Origin: Flavobacteriaceae bacterium
Lineage (GTDB): Bacteria; Bacteroidota; Bacteroidia; Flavobacteriales; Weeksellaceae
Assembly: GCA_004359435.1 (NCBI GenBank)
Contig: PTET01000001.1
Span: 380,446 to 444,445 of the forward strand
Direction: 5' to 3'
Length of the DNA: 64,000 bases
In this document: piece by piece, positions 1 through 8,385 of the stretch
Numbering within the stretch: position 1 is the first letter of the stretch
How the letters are laid out: each line of letters begins with the position of its first letter
Notes under the pieces: model-generated
Seen by the model: only the letters and a program-made list of their open reading frames with translations
The model's database searches: none
Told to the model about the DNA's origin: nothing
Program-made: the position numbers and the translations under genes

Positions 1-530
1 ATTTTTTTAATTCTCTTTAAGAACCAGCGTCCATAAGGTTTGAAGAATATTTGATTTTCCCTAACAATTCCCGAGGTTAAATAAACAGGAATGTTTTTTT
101 TGTTTAGCACATCCAAAAGATTATACCAGTATTCGTACTTCACCAAAAAAAGCGCTTTGGGGTTTAAGGCAGAAATCAGCTTTATAATTTCTCCATGAAT
201 ATCATAAGGCAGGTAAAATACTACATCGGCAAGTGGATCGTCTTTTCTTATGTTGTATCCAGAGGGAGAGAAAAAAGATACCGCAATTTTATCTTTGGGA
301 TATTTAGATTTTAGGGCCTCTATAACAGGCTTTCCTTGCTCAAATTCACCTAGAGAGGCGCAATGAAACCAAAGGCATTGGTCGCGTATGGGCTCTATTT
401 TTTGGCTAATTCTTTCCAAGGTTTGGGCTCTTCCTTTTACCATATCTTGGATCTTGGGGTTAAAAATCGCCCCAACTTTTAAGGCAAGTTTTAGCCCATA
501 CATAGACAAAGTGTAAAGCGCTGCGATCAT
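1..530 (-). CDS. waaA: 3-deoxy-D-manno-octulosonic acid (KDO) transferase, C-terminus cut by window edge
   Basis: The minus strand reads an open frame from an ATG at 530 to the window edge, so only about 176 N-terminal residues are present. It contains WFHCASLGEFEQGKP followed by VSFFSPSGYN and a stretch ending SGIVRENQIFFKPYGRWFL, which are hallmarks of the KDO transferase WaaA/KdtA, the inner-membrane enzyme that adds KDO to lipid A precursor. An N-terminal hydrophobic segment (IAALYTLSMYGLKLA) fits its membrane anchor. The nearby aminotransferase and galE genes fit a surface-sugar context. The family assignment is firm; the C-terminal half cannot be judged. Confidence 0.85.
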   Translation of the reverse strand, partial: MIAALYTLSMYGLKLALKVGAIFNPKIQDMVKGRAQTLERISQKIEPIRDQCLWFHCASLGEFEQGKPVIEALKSKYPKDKIAVSFFSPSGYNIRKDDPLADVVFYLPYDIHGEIIKLISALNPKALFLVKYEYWYNLLDVLNKKNIPVYLTSGIVRENQIFFKPYGRWFLKRIKK

Positions 531-693
531 ATAACGAAAATACCATAACCATAACGGTTATCCAAATGTTTTTAAATATAGCCATTTTTAATAGACGCCT
601 TTTTGTAAAGTGTTAAAAAACATTGGTTCTTTAGCAAGATTTTGTATGTTTGTTAGCAATTGTTTAAATGAAAAAAAGTTTAAAAAATAAGCT

Positions 694-1494
694 ATGAGCG
701 CAGCAGTTACGGTAATTTCCAACGGAATGTATTTTGATGGAACAGGAAAAAAAGGGTCTATCCAAAATGTTCTCATCAAAAACGGAAAAGTAGAAAAAGT
801 AAGCTCCAATCCAATTCAGGTTGAGGGAGCCACAGAAATCGACGCAACGGGAAAATGGGTTATGCCAGGAATGATAGACATCCACACCCACTATGATGCA
901 GAAATTGAAGTAATGCCAGGAATTGAAGAATCTCTTAGACATGGGGTTACCACCTGCATCATGGGAAACTGCTCTCTTTCTGCCGCCATTGGGAAAGACA
1001 CAGACATTGTAGATCTTTTTTGTAGAGTAGAGAACATTCCTGCCCAAAGTTTGAAAGATTGGCTGGTAAACAACATTTCTTGGAAGAGCGTCACAGAATA
1101 CTATCAGCATTTGGACACCCTGAATTTGGGTCCAAATATCGCAACTTTCTTGGGTCACTCCAATGTCCGTATCGAAGCGATGGGACTCAAAAGAAGCCTT
1201 ACAGAAAGAAAGGCCTCAAAAGAGGAAATAAACAAAATGAAAGCCATTGTTAGCGAAGCTGTAGATGCGGGATTTTTGGGACTTTCTATCGATATGCTTC
1301 CTTTCCACAGAATGTCAGGGGTTTTCAGTTCAGAATTTACAGGATTTACAGTTCCATCACAAGTGGCTGCGGTTTCCGAGTACAAACAACTCTCTGAGAT
1401 TCTAAGAGAAAGAGACAAGGTACTTCAAATCACCCCCAATGCCATCAAAAAAACCACCATTTTGGACATTTTTGCCCTGAGTTCTGGTTGGTAA
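694..1494 (+). pseudogene. D-aminoacylase/N-acyl-D-amino-acid deacylase family amidohydrolase, N-terminal part of a broken gene
   Basis: The 266-residue frame is the front half of a D-aminoacylase-type amidohydrolase. It has the small beta-sandwich start, then the metal motif MPGMIDIHTHYD near residue 60, TTCIMGNCS, and LGHSNVR. Reading runs normally to LSEILRERDKVLQITPNA and then stops at TAA after ALSSGW. The rest of the protein continues in another frame from about 1481. Family members are usually about 550 residues; the two pieces sum to roughly 465, so about 100 residues between them are absent. As it stands the enzyme lacks a complete metal-dependent barrel and is probably inactive, or the join is an assembly error. 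Confidence 0.8.
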
Positions 1495-2086
1495 AAGCCA
1501 AATCGGGAAAAATTTCGAGCAGATTGCCAAAGAACTCGGAAAAGATCCAGTGGATACCTTTATGGATTTGATGATGGAATACGACAAAGACATCCGTTGG
1601 AAATGCGACACCGCAAACCACAGACCAGAACAAAGAATGGATTTGCTTTCAGACCCCAATTGCATGCCTGGATTCAACGACTCTGGAGCCCACAACGTAA
1701 ACATGGCTTTCCACGATGGAGGTTTGCAAATGCTTGCCCAAGTGTACGAAAACCAAGACAAAATGAGTATCGAACGCGCCATCCACAGAATCACCAAAGA
1801 AACTGCAGATTTCCTAAACATCGATTGTGGAGACATCTCTGAGGGAAAAACCGCAGATTTAATTGTAGTAGATCCATCCCGTTTTAAAACAGACTTAACC
1901 CTAGAACCTACCGAAGACCACCACCCTATGCTGGAAGGAGGATACAGACTGGTAAAACGCTCTGGAAAAGTGGTTCAACATGTTTTTGTAGGTGGAGAAG
2001 AAGTTTACAAAAACAATGGAACCGTTGGTTTTCACCCAGAACTTGGGAAAAGAAAATTCGGAAAGCTTTTGCGTTCGAAATCTTAA
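1481..2086 (+). pseudogene. D-aminoacylase family amidohydrolase, C-terminal part of the broken gene
   Basis: This frame starts without its own good start codon (a GTG at 1550 is internal to conserved sequence) and carries GKNFEQIAKELGKDPVD, then FNDSGAHNVNM with the aspartate and histidine expected near the active site, then the C-terminal beta-sandwich with GKTADLIVVDPSRF and VFVGGEEVYKNNG. It is the natural continuation of the preceding N-terminal piece in a different frame. An upstream in-frame TGA at 1478-1480 blocks further extension. The segment normally lying between the pieces is missing. Confidence 0.78.
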
Positions 2087-2110
2087 TTTTTTCGCTTTCT
2101 ATTAAGCATA

Positions 2111-2147
2111 AAAAAATCCCTGACTCCAATAGAGTCAGGGATTTTTT
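2111..2147. terminator. bidirectional intrinsic terminator
   Basis: A perfect 16-base inverted repeat (AAAAAATCCCTGACTC and its complement around a five-base loop) is flanked by A and T runs. It lies between two convergent genes and can serve both. Confidence 0.9.
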
Positions 2148-2167
2148 ATATTCCATCTTTATTATTC

Positions 2168-2803
2168 TTACAAAGGTATATTGTAAGAAAGACCTAGTCC
2201 TAAAGAAGAAATAGAGTTGTCAGACATAAAGGTATTTTGGTAGTATCCAAAAAAGTTCCAGTCGTTGTTGTGGTATCCAATTTCTGGTCTTAGATAAAAA
2301 CCTCCAGCGTCTAGCTTCTCGCTGTTGTCAAAATCTTTTTCAGTAGTTGTAGTACCAATTGGTGAAGTGTCTGTTGTTTCGATAGACCCTTTTCCTCCGT
2401 TTATCAGCAATCCATATCCTGCATCGGCTCCAAAATAGAAACCAGTGTTGTCTGGATAGTATCTAAAAAGTGCTGCAATTGGAATAATTCCAAAATCATC
2501 GTTTTTAGTTTTGATAGTTTGTGAGGTTAATCCAGCCAAACCAGTTTCTGTTTTGGTAGTGTCATCTCCGAAATAGTTTGTGTATCCAGTGGCAAACCCG
2601 ATCCCAACATTGGTATTAATTAAGTGTTGGTACGAAATGTTTATCCCTAGGGCCGCAGAAGAAATGTCTTTGGCGTCAGATACTGGAATTCCTGCTTGAA
2701 TTCCCACTTTGATAAGATCATCTAATTCGCTAGATGAATTGTTTTGTGCACTTGCTGTGCCCATCAAAAGAAATCCTGCTAATAACAAACTTAGTTTTTT
2801 CAT
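2168..2803 (-). CDS. secreted outer-membrane beta-barrel protein (porin-like/PorT-like family)
   Basis: I place the start at ATG 2803, where MKKLSLLLAGFLLMGTASAQ forms a clean signal peptide; the frame is open 25 residues further upstream but those residues do not look like a leader. The mature protein of about 190 residues has alternating-hydrophobicity strands such as IGFATGYTNYFG, FYFGADAGYGLLINGG and FYLRPEIGYHNN, and it ends in an aromatic/aliphatic strand SLGLGLSYNIPL typical of outer-membrane barrels. A TATTTTTG promoter box lies on the minus strand at 2848-2855. The exact ligand or role is unknown; a similar barrel gene lies at 63090. Confidence 0.75.
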   Translation of the reverse strand: MKKLSLLLAGFLLMGTASAQNNSSSELDDLIKVGIQAGIPVSDAKDISSAALGINISYQHLINTNVGIGFATGYTNYFGDDTTKTETGLAGLTSQTIKTKNDDFGIIPIAALFRYYPDNTGFYFGADAGYGLLINGGKGSIETTDTSPIGTTTTEKDFDNSEKLDAGGFYLRPEIGYHNNDWNFFGYYQNTFMSDNSISSLGLGLSYNIPL

Positions 2804-2953
2804 ATTTTTATTTGTTTGATTGTACTGAGGTTTAACATAAAACATGCCAAAAATAATTTTAAGGGCATAGATTTTCATTTTTTTGGTCTTAAGTCTTCTA
2901 AATAGCCTTAATTTCTACCTAAAGCTTTTGAGGAAAAAATTGGGTTTCACTAC

Positions 2954-2981
2954 TTTGACCCAAGACTTTTTAATACCTTTG
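2954..2981 (+). promoter_or_regulatory. Bacteroidota-type promoter for the aminotransferase-galE pair
   Basis: TTTG at 2954-2957 and TACCTTTG at 2974-2981 match the -33 TTTG and -7 TAnnTTTG elements, with a 16-base spacer that is slightly short. The start codon follows 22 bases after the -7 box. Confidence 0.6.
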
Positions 2982-3003
2982 AATAACTATAAAACTCTTA
3001 TCG

Positions 3004-4143
3004 ATGAAGAAAATACAAATGGTGGATTTGGTTTCTCAAACCCAAAAAATTCAGTCAACCATCACAGATTCTTGGAACAAAATCCTTCAAACAGGAGCCT
3101 TTATAGGAGGAGATGAAGTAAATGCCTTTTCCAAAGAACTCGAAACTTTTTTGGGAAACAGTAGCCAAGTTATTCCTTGTGCCAACGGAACAGATGCTCT
3201 TCAAATCGCCTTAATGGCCTTAGATCTCAAACCAGGAGACGAGGTAATTACCGCAGATTTCACTTTTGCTGCTACCGTGGAGGTAATTCACTTGTTGGGA
3301 TTGACATCCGTACTTGTGGATGTAGATCCAGAAACCTTTTTGATGGATCCCAAAAGACTCGAGGCTGCCATCACAGACAAAACCAAAGCCATTATTCCCG
3401 TGCATTTGTTCGGGCAATGTGCCCCGATGGAAGAGATTCTACACATCGCCAAAAAACACGATTTGTTTGTGATAGAAGATACTGCTCAGGCGATTGGTGC
3501 TGAATACACCTTTACCGATGGAAGCGCCAAAAAAGCAGGTACCATGGGAACCATTGGCACCACTTCTTTTTTCCCCTCCAAAAATTTAGGTTGTTTTGGG
3601 GATGGAGGAGCCATTTTTACAGGGGACGACAAACTCGCCCATATCATCCGAGGCATCGCCAACCATGGGATGTATCAGAGATATTACCACGATGTAGTTG
3701 GGGTAAACTCCAGATTGGACGCTTTGCAGGCCAGCGTTCTGAGAGCAAAACTTCCACTTCTTCCAGAATACAACAAGGCAAGACAAGAAGCGGCCAGAGT
3801 CTATTCTGAAGGTCTTTCTGGAGTAAAAGAGCTCAAAACTCCAAGTTTTGCAGCAAATTCTACCCATGTTTTTCATCAATACACCTTGCAAGTGTTGAAT
3901 GGAAAACGAGATGAATTGCAAGCTTTTTTGGCTTCTAAGGATATTCCTGCGATGATTTATTATCCCGTAGCCCTTCGAAAACAAAAGGCATACGATACTG
4001 GAAATTACAACGATGCTGAGTTCCCCGTAACGGACGATTTAATCACCAAAGTAATTTCCCTACCTATGCATACGGAATTGGATAGCGAGCAACAAAACTA
4101 CATCATAGACAACATCAAGGCGTTTTTTCATGAAAACAACTAA
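3004..4143 (+). CDS. DegT/DnrJ/EryC1/StrS-family PLP-dependent sugar aminotransferase
   Basis: The 379-residue protein has full family length. FFPSKNLGCFGDGGA carries the lysine (about K193) that binds pyridoxal phosphate, VIEDTAQAIGA holds the cofactor aspartate, and CANGTDALQIAL is the phosphate-binding region. Enzymes of this family aminate nucleotide-linked keto-sugars for LPS or other surface glycans. Its last 14 bases overlap the start of galE, which shows tight translational coupling and supports a role in envelope sugar synthesis. The specific sugar substrate cannot be told from the sequence. Confidence 0.9.
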   Translation: MKKIQMVDLVSQTQKIQSTITDSWNKILQTGAFIGGDEVNAFSKELETFLGNSSQVIPCANGTDALQIALMALDLKPGDEVITADFTFAATVEVIHLLGLTSVLVDVDPETFLMDPKRLEAAITDKTKAIIPVHLFGQCAPMEEILHIAKKHDLFVIEDTAQAIGAEYTFTDGSAKKAGTMGTIGTTSFFPSKNLGCFGDGGAIFTGDDKLAHIIRGIANHGMYQRYYHDVVGVNSRLDALQASVLRAKLPLLPEYNKARQEAARVYSEGLSGVKELKTPSFAANSTHVFHQYTLQVLNGKRDELQAFLASKDIPAMIYYPVALRKQKAYDTGNYNDAEFPVTDDLITKVISLPMHTELDSEQQNYIIDNIKAFFHENN

Positions 4144-5173
4144 GGGAAAAATTCTGGTTACAGGTGGATTGGGTTATATCGGCTCGCATACCGCTGTTGA
4201 ACTTCTCTCTCAAGGGTTTGAGGTTGTTTTGCTCGATGATCTAAGCAACTCCAAAGCCTTTGTAAAAGATAGAATTTCTGCCATTACTCAGAAATCTCCC
4301 GATTTTGTTCAGGTAGATTTGAAAGACAAAGAGGCATTGTACGATGCCTTATCTCAGTATGCTGGAAAAATTGAGGGTGTAATTCATTTTGCAGCCCACA
4401 AGGCGGTTGGAGAAAGTGTTGAAAATCCACTTAAATATTACAAAAACAACCTTTTGTCTCTCATTCATGTTTTAGAATGGATGAAAGAATTCTCTGTTGG
4501 CTCCCTCATTTTTTCTTCTTCATGTACGGTTTATGGGCAGGGTGATACCATGCCTCTCACCGAAGATTCGCCCCTTAAACCCTGCGAGTCTCCCTATGGA
4601 AATACCAAAAAAATGTGTGAGGAAATTTTGGTTGATTTCGCCAAAATCAATAGCCAGAAGTGTACCCTTTTAAGGTATTTTAATCCCATTGGAGCACATC
4701 CTTCAGGGTTATTGGGAGAACTACCTCTTGGGGTTCCCAACAATTTGGTGCCTTATGTTTCTCAAACTGCCGCTGGCATTAGAGAGGTTTTAAAGATTTT
4801 CGGCAATGATTATCCAACTCCAGACGGCACGGCTATCAGAGATTATATTGATGTGGTAGATTTGGCTTTTGCTCATGTGTTGTGCCTAAAAAAACTTCTA
4901 GAAAAAAGTTCTGTTGAGGATTCTTCCAGGGTAGAAATATACAACTTAGGAACAGGAAGTGGATCTAGCGTGCTAGAGGTAGTGCAAACCTTTGAAAAAG
5001 CCGCACAGACCAAGGTGAACTATATTTTTGCACCCAGAAGAGAGGGAGACATTGTTTGCGCCTATGCAGACAACCAAAAAGCCAAAATAGAACTTGGATG
5101 GCAACCCAAAACCAGCCTTTTGGAAAGCCTACAAAATGTTTGGAGATGGCAACAAAGTTTAGGTGAAGATTGA
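4130..5173 (+). CDS. galE: UDP-glucose 4-epimerase
   Basis: This extended short-chain dehydrogenase of 347 residues begins with the NAD-binding motif TGGLGYIGSH (glycines 12, 15 and 18), has serines in FSSSCTVYG, and the catalytic pair in SPYGNTK (Y156, K160). LRYFNPIGAHPSG and the C-terminal GSGSSVLEVV segment are typical of GalE, which interconverts UDP-glucose and UDP-galactose. It starts inside the end of the upstream aminotransferase gene and ends just before a terminator, so the two genes form a bicistronic unit. Confidence 0.93.
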   Translation: MKTTKGKILVTGGLGYIGSHTAVELLSQGFEVVLLDDLSNSKAFVKDRISAITQKSPDFVQVDLKDKEALYDALSQYAGKIEGVIHFAAHKAVGESVENPLKYYKNNLLSLIHVLEWMKEFSVGSLIFSSSCTVYGQGDTMPLTEDSPLKPCESPYGNTKKMCEEILVDFAKINSQKCTLLRYFNPIGAHPSGLLGELPLGVPNNLVPYVSQTAAGIREVLKIFGNDYPTPDGTAIRDYIDVVDLAFAHVLCLKKLLEKSSVEDSSRVEIYNLGTGSGSSVLEVVQTFEKAAQTKVNYIFAPRREGDIVCAYADNQKAKIELGWQPKTSLLESLQNVWRWQQSLGED

Positions 5174-5203
5174 TGTTAATCTTTCTTTTGATAATGAAGA
5201 CAG

Positions 5204-5239
5204 AAACGCAAAATGTACCCACGCATTTTGCGTTTTTTT
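5204..5239 (+). terminator. intrinsic terminator after galE
   Basis: A 12-base stem (AAACGCAAAATG and its complement) with a short loop is followed by a T run. It closes the aminotransferase-galE unit and separates it from the OLD nuclease gene. Confidence 0.88.
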
Positions 5240-5316
5240 GTTTTTGAGGAGATAAATCTGTTAAAAATAATCTACAATGCTTTGATTTTGTTAGATTTGA
5301 ATAAACCTATTGAAAA

Positions 5317-7026
5317 ATGAAAATATCCAGTTTTACAATTCAAGAATACCGAGCAATCGAGAAAATAAATTTCAAACTTAATTATCAAATTAATCCAATA
5401 ATAGGAATAAACGAAGCTGGTAAGACTTCAGTTTTAAAGGCTATTTTGGCTTTTGATAAAACAAGAGACAAAACCAACAAAGGAGAACATTTAGAATTTA
5501 GAAATAATTATTCCATAAATAAAAAAGAATGTAAAATCAGTGCAGAATTACATCTAGAAGAAACGGAGTTAAAAGAATTATTTTCAATCTCAGGAATAAA
5601 AACAGATTCTGATGAATTTCTAGCATTATCTAAATTTAAAGAAGATAATTGTTTCACATTAATTAGAACTTTATCAGAACCAAACCTTCCCTATTCATTA
5701 AACTTATCAGGTATTTCTGAAAGAACAAATACCAAAATTGTAAAATTTCTAGTTTCAAATTTGCCCTATATATTATATTTCGATGATTTTGCAGATAGAG
5801 TTCCCGAAGAAATTGAATTTCCTACTGACTATGAAAAAACAGGAAATATAGGGAATGGAAAAGATAGAGACTGGAAAGAAATAATTGAAGAAATATTCAA
5901 GAGAGCTGACACTGAGGGAGTAAGTGAAAATGTTAATGATAATCACTTAATACCGTACCTTAAAATTGACGACAAAGATACTAAAGATGATATATTGTCC
6001 GATGTACAAGACACTCTAAATAAAGAAATAATAAATGAATGGAAACGTATTAAAAAAAGTGGAAATTCATTTGCTGATGATAGTGATAAACTTGAGTTGG
6101 TAATTGTTAATGAAGGAAATGTATTTAGATTTAAAGTTAAAGATAAATCTCATCAAGATAGAAAAAGAACATTTGACATCAGTCAAAGAAGCAAAGGTTT
6201 TCAATGGTTTTTTAATTATATGATTAAACTAAAGTTTAACCCAAATTATAAGGGAAAATTAGAAAACTCTATATTCCTCCTTGACGAACCAGGTTCATAT
6301 CTTCATTCTTCCGCTCAAAGTGAGTTACTAAAAGAATTAGATACTGTTTCACAAAAAAACACAATAATTTATTGTACCCATTCTCAATTTTTATTAAATC
6401 CAGAAGTAATTAAATTAGGAAGTATTAAAATTGCAGAAAAAAAGGATGCTAAAATCTCACTTCATAATTTCGGAAATTTTAAAAGTAGCAATGATAAAGG
6501 AGCGTTAAGCCCTATTTATCAAGCTTTACAGCTCAATTTTGCAAATGATTTTCTAGGTAAAATTGTAATAACTGAAGGTATAACAGATTATTACCTTTTA
6601 AAAATTCTACAGAACCACACGAATTATATAGATAAAGAAATTAAAATTATACCTAGTTCTGGTGCAAGTCAATCCTCAACATTATTAAGCCTTGCAATTT
6701 CATATTCAGATGACTTTGCTATATTTCTAGACAATGATAAAGCGGGTAAAACTGCAGAAAAAAAATATCTAAAAGAATTTGGAGAATTTTTAAATAAAAA
6801 AATTCATATTTACAAATCTAATGAACCAAGATTTCTATTAGAAGACTATTTATCTCAAAATGATAAAGATATCTTATTAGAATTAACTAAATCTAAAGAT
6901 ATTAAAAGAGCCTTAGGATTTCTTTTTTATGACTACAAAGAAAATCAGAAAACCTTTATTACTAAACTATCACCTGATACTCTTAAAAATCTAGATGATA
7001 TTTTTCTAAGAATAAAACAAATTTAA
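5317..7026 (+). CDS. OLD-family ATP-dependent endonuclease (AAA ATPase plus TOPRIM)
   Basis: The 569-residue protein has a RecF/SMC-like ATPase start with Walker A GINEAGKTS (about residues 30-38). A Walker B/signature region, SIFLLDEPGSYLHSSAQSEL, lies near residue 320, and YCTHSQFLL follows. A C-terminal TOPRIM domain has VITEGITDYYLL (catalytic glutamate near 420) and FLDNDKAGK (DxD-like pair near 475). This is the layout of OLD nucleases, which cut or nick DNA and often serve in phage defence. No UvrD-like helicase (GajB) or other partner lies next to it, so it is a stand-alone type. Base composition and codons are clearly AT-richer than the genes on both sides, which suggests horizontal transfer. 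Its biological target is inference. Confidence 0.85.
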   Translation: MKISSFTIQEYRAIEKINFKLNYQINPIIGINEAGKTSVLKAILAFDKTRDKTNKGEHLEFRNNYSINKKECKISAELHLEETELKELFSISGIKTDSDEFLALSKFKEDNCFTLIRTLSEPNLPYSLNLSGISERTNTKIVKFLVSNLPYILYFDDFADRVPEEIEFPTDYEKTGNIGNGKDRDWKEIIEEIFKRADTEGVSENVNDNHLIPYLKIDDKDTKDDILSDVQDTLNKEIINEWKRIKKSGNSFADDSDKLELVIVNEGNVFRFKVKDKSHQDRKRTFDISQRSKGFQWFFNYMIKLKFNPNYKGKLENSIFLLDEPGSYLHSSAQSELLKELDTVSQKNTIIYCTHSQFLLNPEVIKLGSIKIAEKKDAKISLHNFGNFKSSNDKGALSPIYQALQLNFANDFLGKIVITEGITDYYLLKILQNHTNYIDKEIKIIPSSGASQSSTLLSLAISYSDDFAIFLDNDKAGKTAEKKYLKEFGEFLNKKIHIYKSNEPRFLLEDYLSQNDKDILLELTKSKDIKRALGFLFYDYKENQKTFITKLSPDTLKNLDDIFLRIKQI

Positions 7027-7043
7027 TCAAACACAAAAACATT

Positions 7044-7073
7044 TGAACATTTATTAAAATGTTCATATATTTG
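7044..7073 (+). promoter_or_regulatory. palindromic operator overlapping promoter of the sulfur operon
   Basis: TGAACATTT at 7044-7052 and AAATGTTCA at 7057-7065 form a 9-base-arm palindrome around ATTA. It is immediately followed by TATATTTG (7066-7073), an exact match to the Bacteroidota -7 box. A dyad against the -7 box just upstream of an arsR-family gene is the expected place for autoregulation. A looser copy (ATGAACAATTGAACAA) lies around 7444-7460 before the next gene. Confidence 0.75.
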
Positions 7074-7093
7074 TCCAATAAAACAAAAAGTTT

Positions 7094-7402
7094 GTGAAAA
7101 CAACAGGTAGAAATTTGTCCATCGAAAAACTCTCTAAGGTTGCGGGAGTCTTAAAAGTCATTGCCCATCCAGTAAGGCTAGAGATTTTGGAGATTTTGGA
7201 AACCGCAGAATCCATGGATGTAGGAACTTTGTGCAGCAAGATTTCTTGCGGCTGCGAAATTTCTATGCTTTCTCACCATCTTACCAAAATGAAAGACAAT
7301 GGAGTTTTGGACAACAAAAGAGAAGGAAAACAAATCTATTACAGCATCAAAGACAGACAAATCCTCTCTCTTTTTGATTGCATGGAAAAATGCAAACTCT
7401 AA
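7094..7402 (+). CDS. ArsR-family (BigR/SqrR-like) winged-helix repressor, probable sulfur-responsive
   Basis: This 102-residue protein starts at GTG 7094, 20 bases after a -7 box. AHPVRLEILEIL and the recognition helix SMLSHHLTKMKDNGVL followed by the wing REGKQIYYSI define the ArsR fold. It has five cysteines (47, 52, 54, 96 and 100), clustered in CSKISCGC and the C-terminal CMEKCKL. Related BigR/SqrR repressors sense persulfides through a cysteine pair, and the genes downstream handle sulfite, persulfide and thiosulfate. I therefore infer that it controls this operon through the palindrome at 7044. Metal sensing remains an alternative. Confidence 0.85.
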   Translation: MKTTGRNLSIEKLSKVAGVLKVIAHPVRLEILEILETAESMDVGTLCSKISCGCEISMLSHHLTKMKDNGVLDNKREGKQIYYSIKDRQILSLFDCMEKCKL

Positions 7403-7479
7403 TTTTTTTAAAAAAACACTTCCGTTTTTTTTTGGCTCAAACATATGAACAATTGAACAACTAATAAAATATACATCTT

Positions 7480-8322
7480 TTGGAAAACTCGCTACAATAC
7501 ATTTTGGAATTTGGTCTTGGCTACTTGGGGGTGCTTTTGGCGGGAATTTCTCTGGGTCTTACCGGTGGTGGAGGTTCCATTTTGGCCATGCCCGTTTTGG
7601 TGTATCTCTTCGGGGTAGAGCCATTTTTGGCTAGAACCTATTCCCTTTTTATGGTGGGAGCTGGTGCCATTGCAGGAAGCTGGCAATACTACAAAAACAA
7701 AGAAATTTCGTTTCCCTTGGCACTCATCTATGTTTTGCCCGGATTTTTGGCCATCTATTTTACCTCAACCTTTTTGATGCCCATGCTTCCCAAAGAGATT
7801 TTTTCCATCGGAAGTTTCACCCTCACCAAAGATGGACTCATTATGCTTTGTTTCTCTATTGTGATGTTTCTTTCCGCCTATGGAATGATTCGTGAAAAAA
7901 AAGAAACAAATCCAAACTCAAACACACATGAACTATATATAGACACAAACCCAAAAACCAATGTACCTCTTGCCCTTTTGATGGGTGCTGCAGTGGGAAT
8001 GCTTACCGAGTTTTTGGGTGCGGGAGGAGGATTTCTGATTGTTCCTTCACTGGTTCTGTTTCTCAAAACGCCTATCAAAACCGCAGTTGGAACCAGCCTT
8101 TTTGTGGTGAGTTTGAACTCTCTTTCGGGAATATTTTTTCATATCGATACAGATGGAATCGACCATTTTTTTCTACTTCGCTTTGTTTTGATTACCTTAA
8201 CTGGCGTTTGGATAGGAGGGAATTTGTCCAAAAAAATCGATTCGAACAAACTCAAAAAAGGGTTTGGATACTTTGTCCTTTTGATGGCTCTGGTCATTCT
8301 AAGCCAAGAACTCACAAAATAA
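7480..8322 (+). CDS. TauE/SafE (TSUP) family sulfite/organosulfonate exporter
   Basis: This 280-residue membrane protein has about eight hydrophobic segments. It carries the duplicated glycine-rich signature of the TSUP family: LTGGGGSILAMPVL in the first half and EFLGAGGGFLIVPSLVLF in the second. The start is a TTG at 7480; the conserved first helix forces a start this far upstream, and no ATG is available there. It follows the ArsR gene by 77 bases, with a second partial operator-like sequence between them. Its place beside a persulfide dioxygenase, which yields sulfite, makes sulfite export the likeliest role. Confidence 0.87.
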   Translation: MENSLQYILEFGLGYLGVLLAGISLGLTGGGGSILAMPVLVYLFGVEPFLARTYSLFMVGAGAIAGSWQYYKNKEISFPLALIYVLPGFLAIYFTSTFLMPMLPKEIFSIGSFTLTKDGLIMLCFSIVMFLSAYGMIREKKETNPNSNTHELYIDTNPKTNVPLALLMGAAVGMLTEFLGAGGGFLIVPSLVLFLKTPIKTAVGTSLFVVSLNSLSGIFFHIDTDGIDHFFLLRFVLITLTGVWIGGNLSKKIDSNKLKKGFGYFVLLMALVILSQELTK

Positions 8323-8385
8323 ATCTCTTTTTTAGAAAACGTAAGAAAACCAAAGAAATATTAGAATCAACAAAAAATTCCAAAG

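Noticed and set aside
5317-7026. Complete Gabija system
   Set aside because: The ATPase-TOPRIM protein is GajA-like in layout, but no UvrD-like GajB gene is next to it; the next gene is an ArsR regulator.
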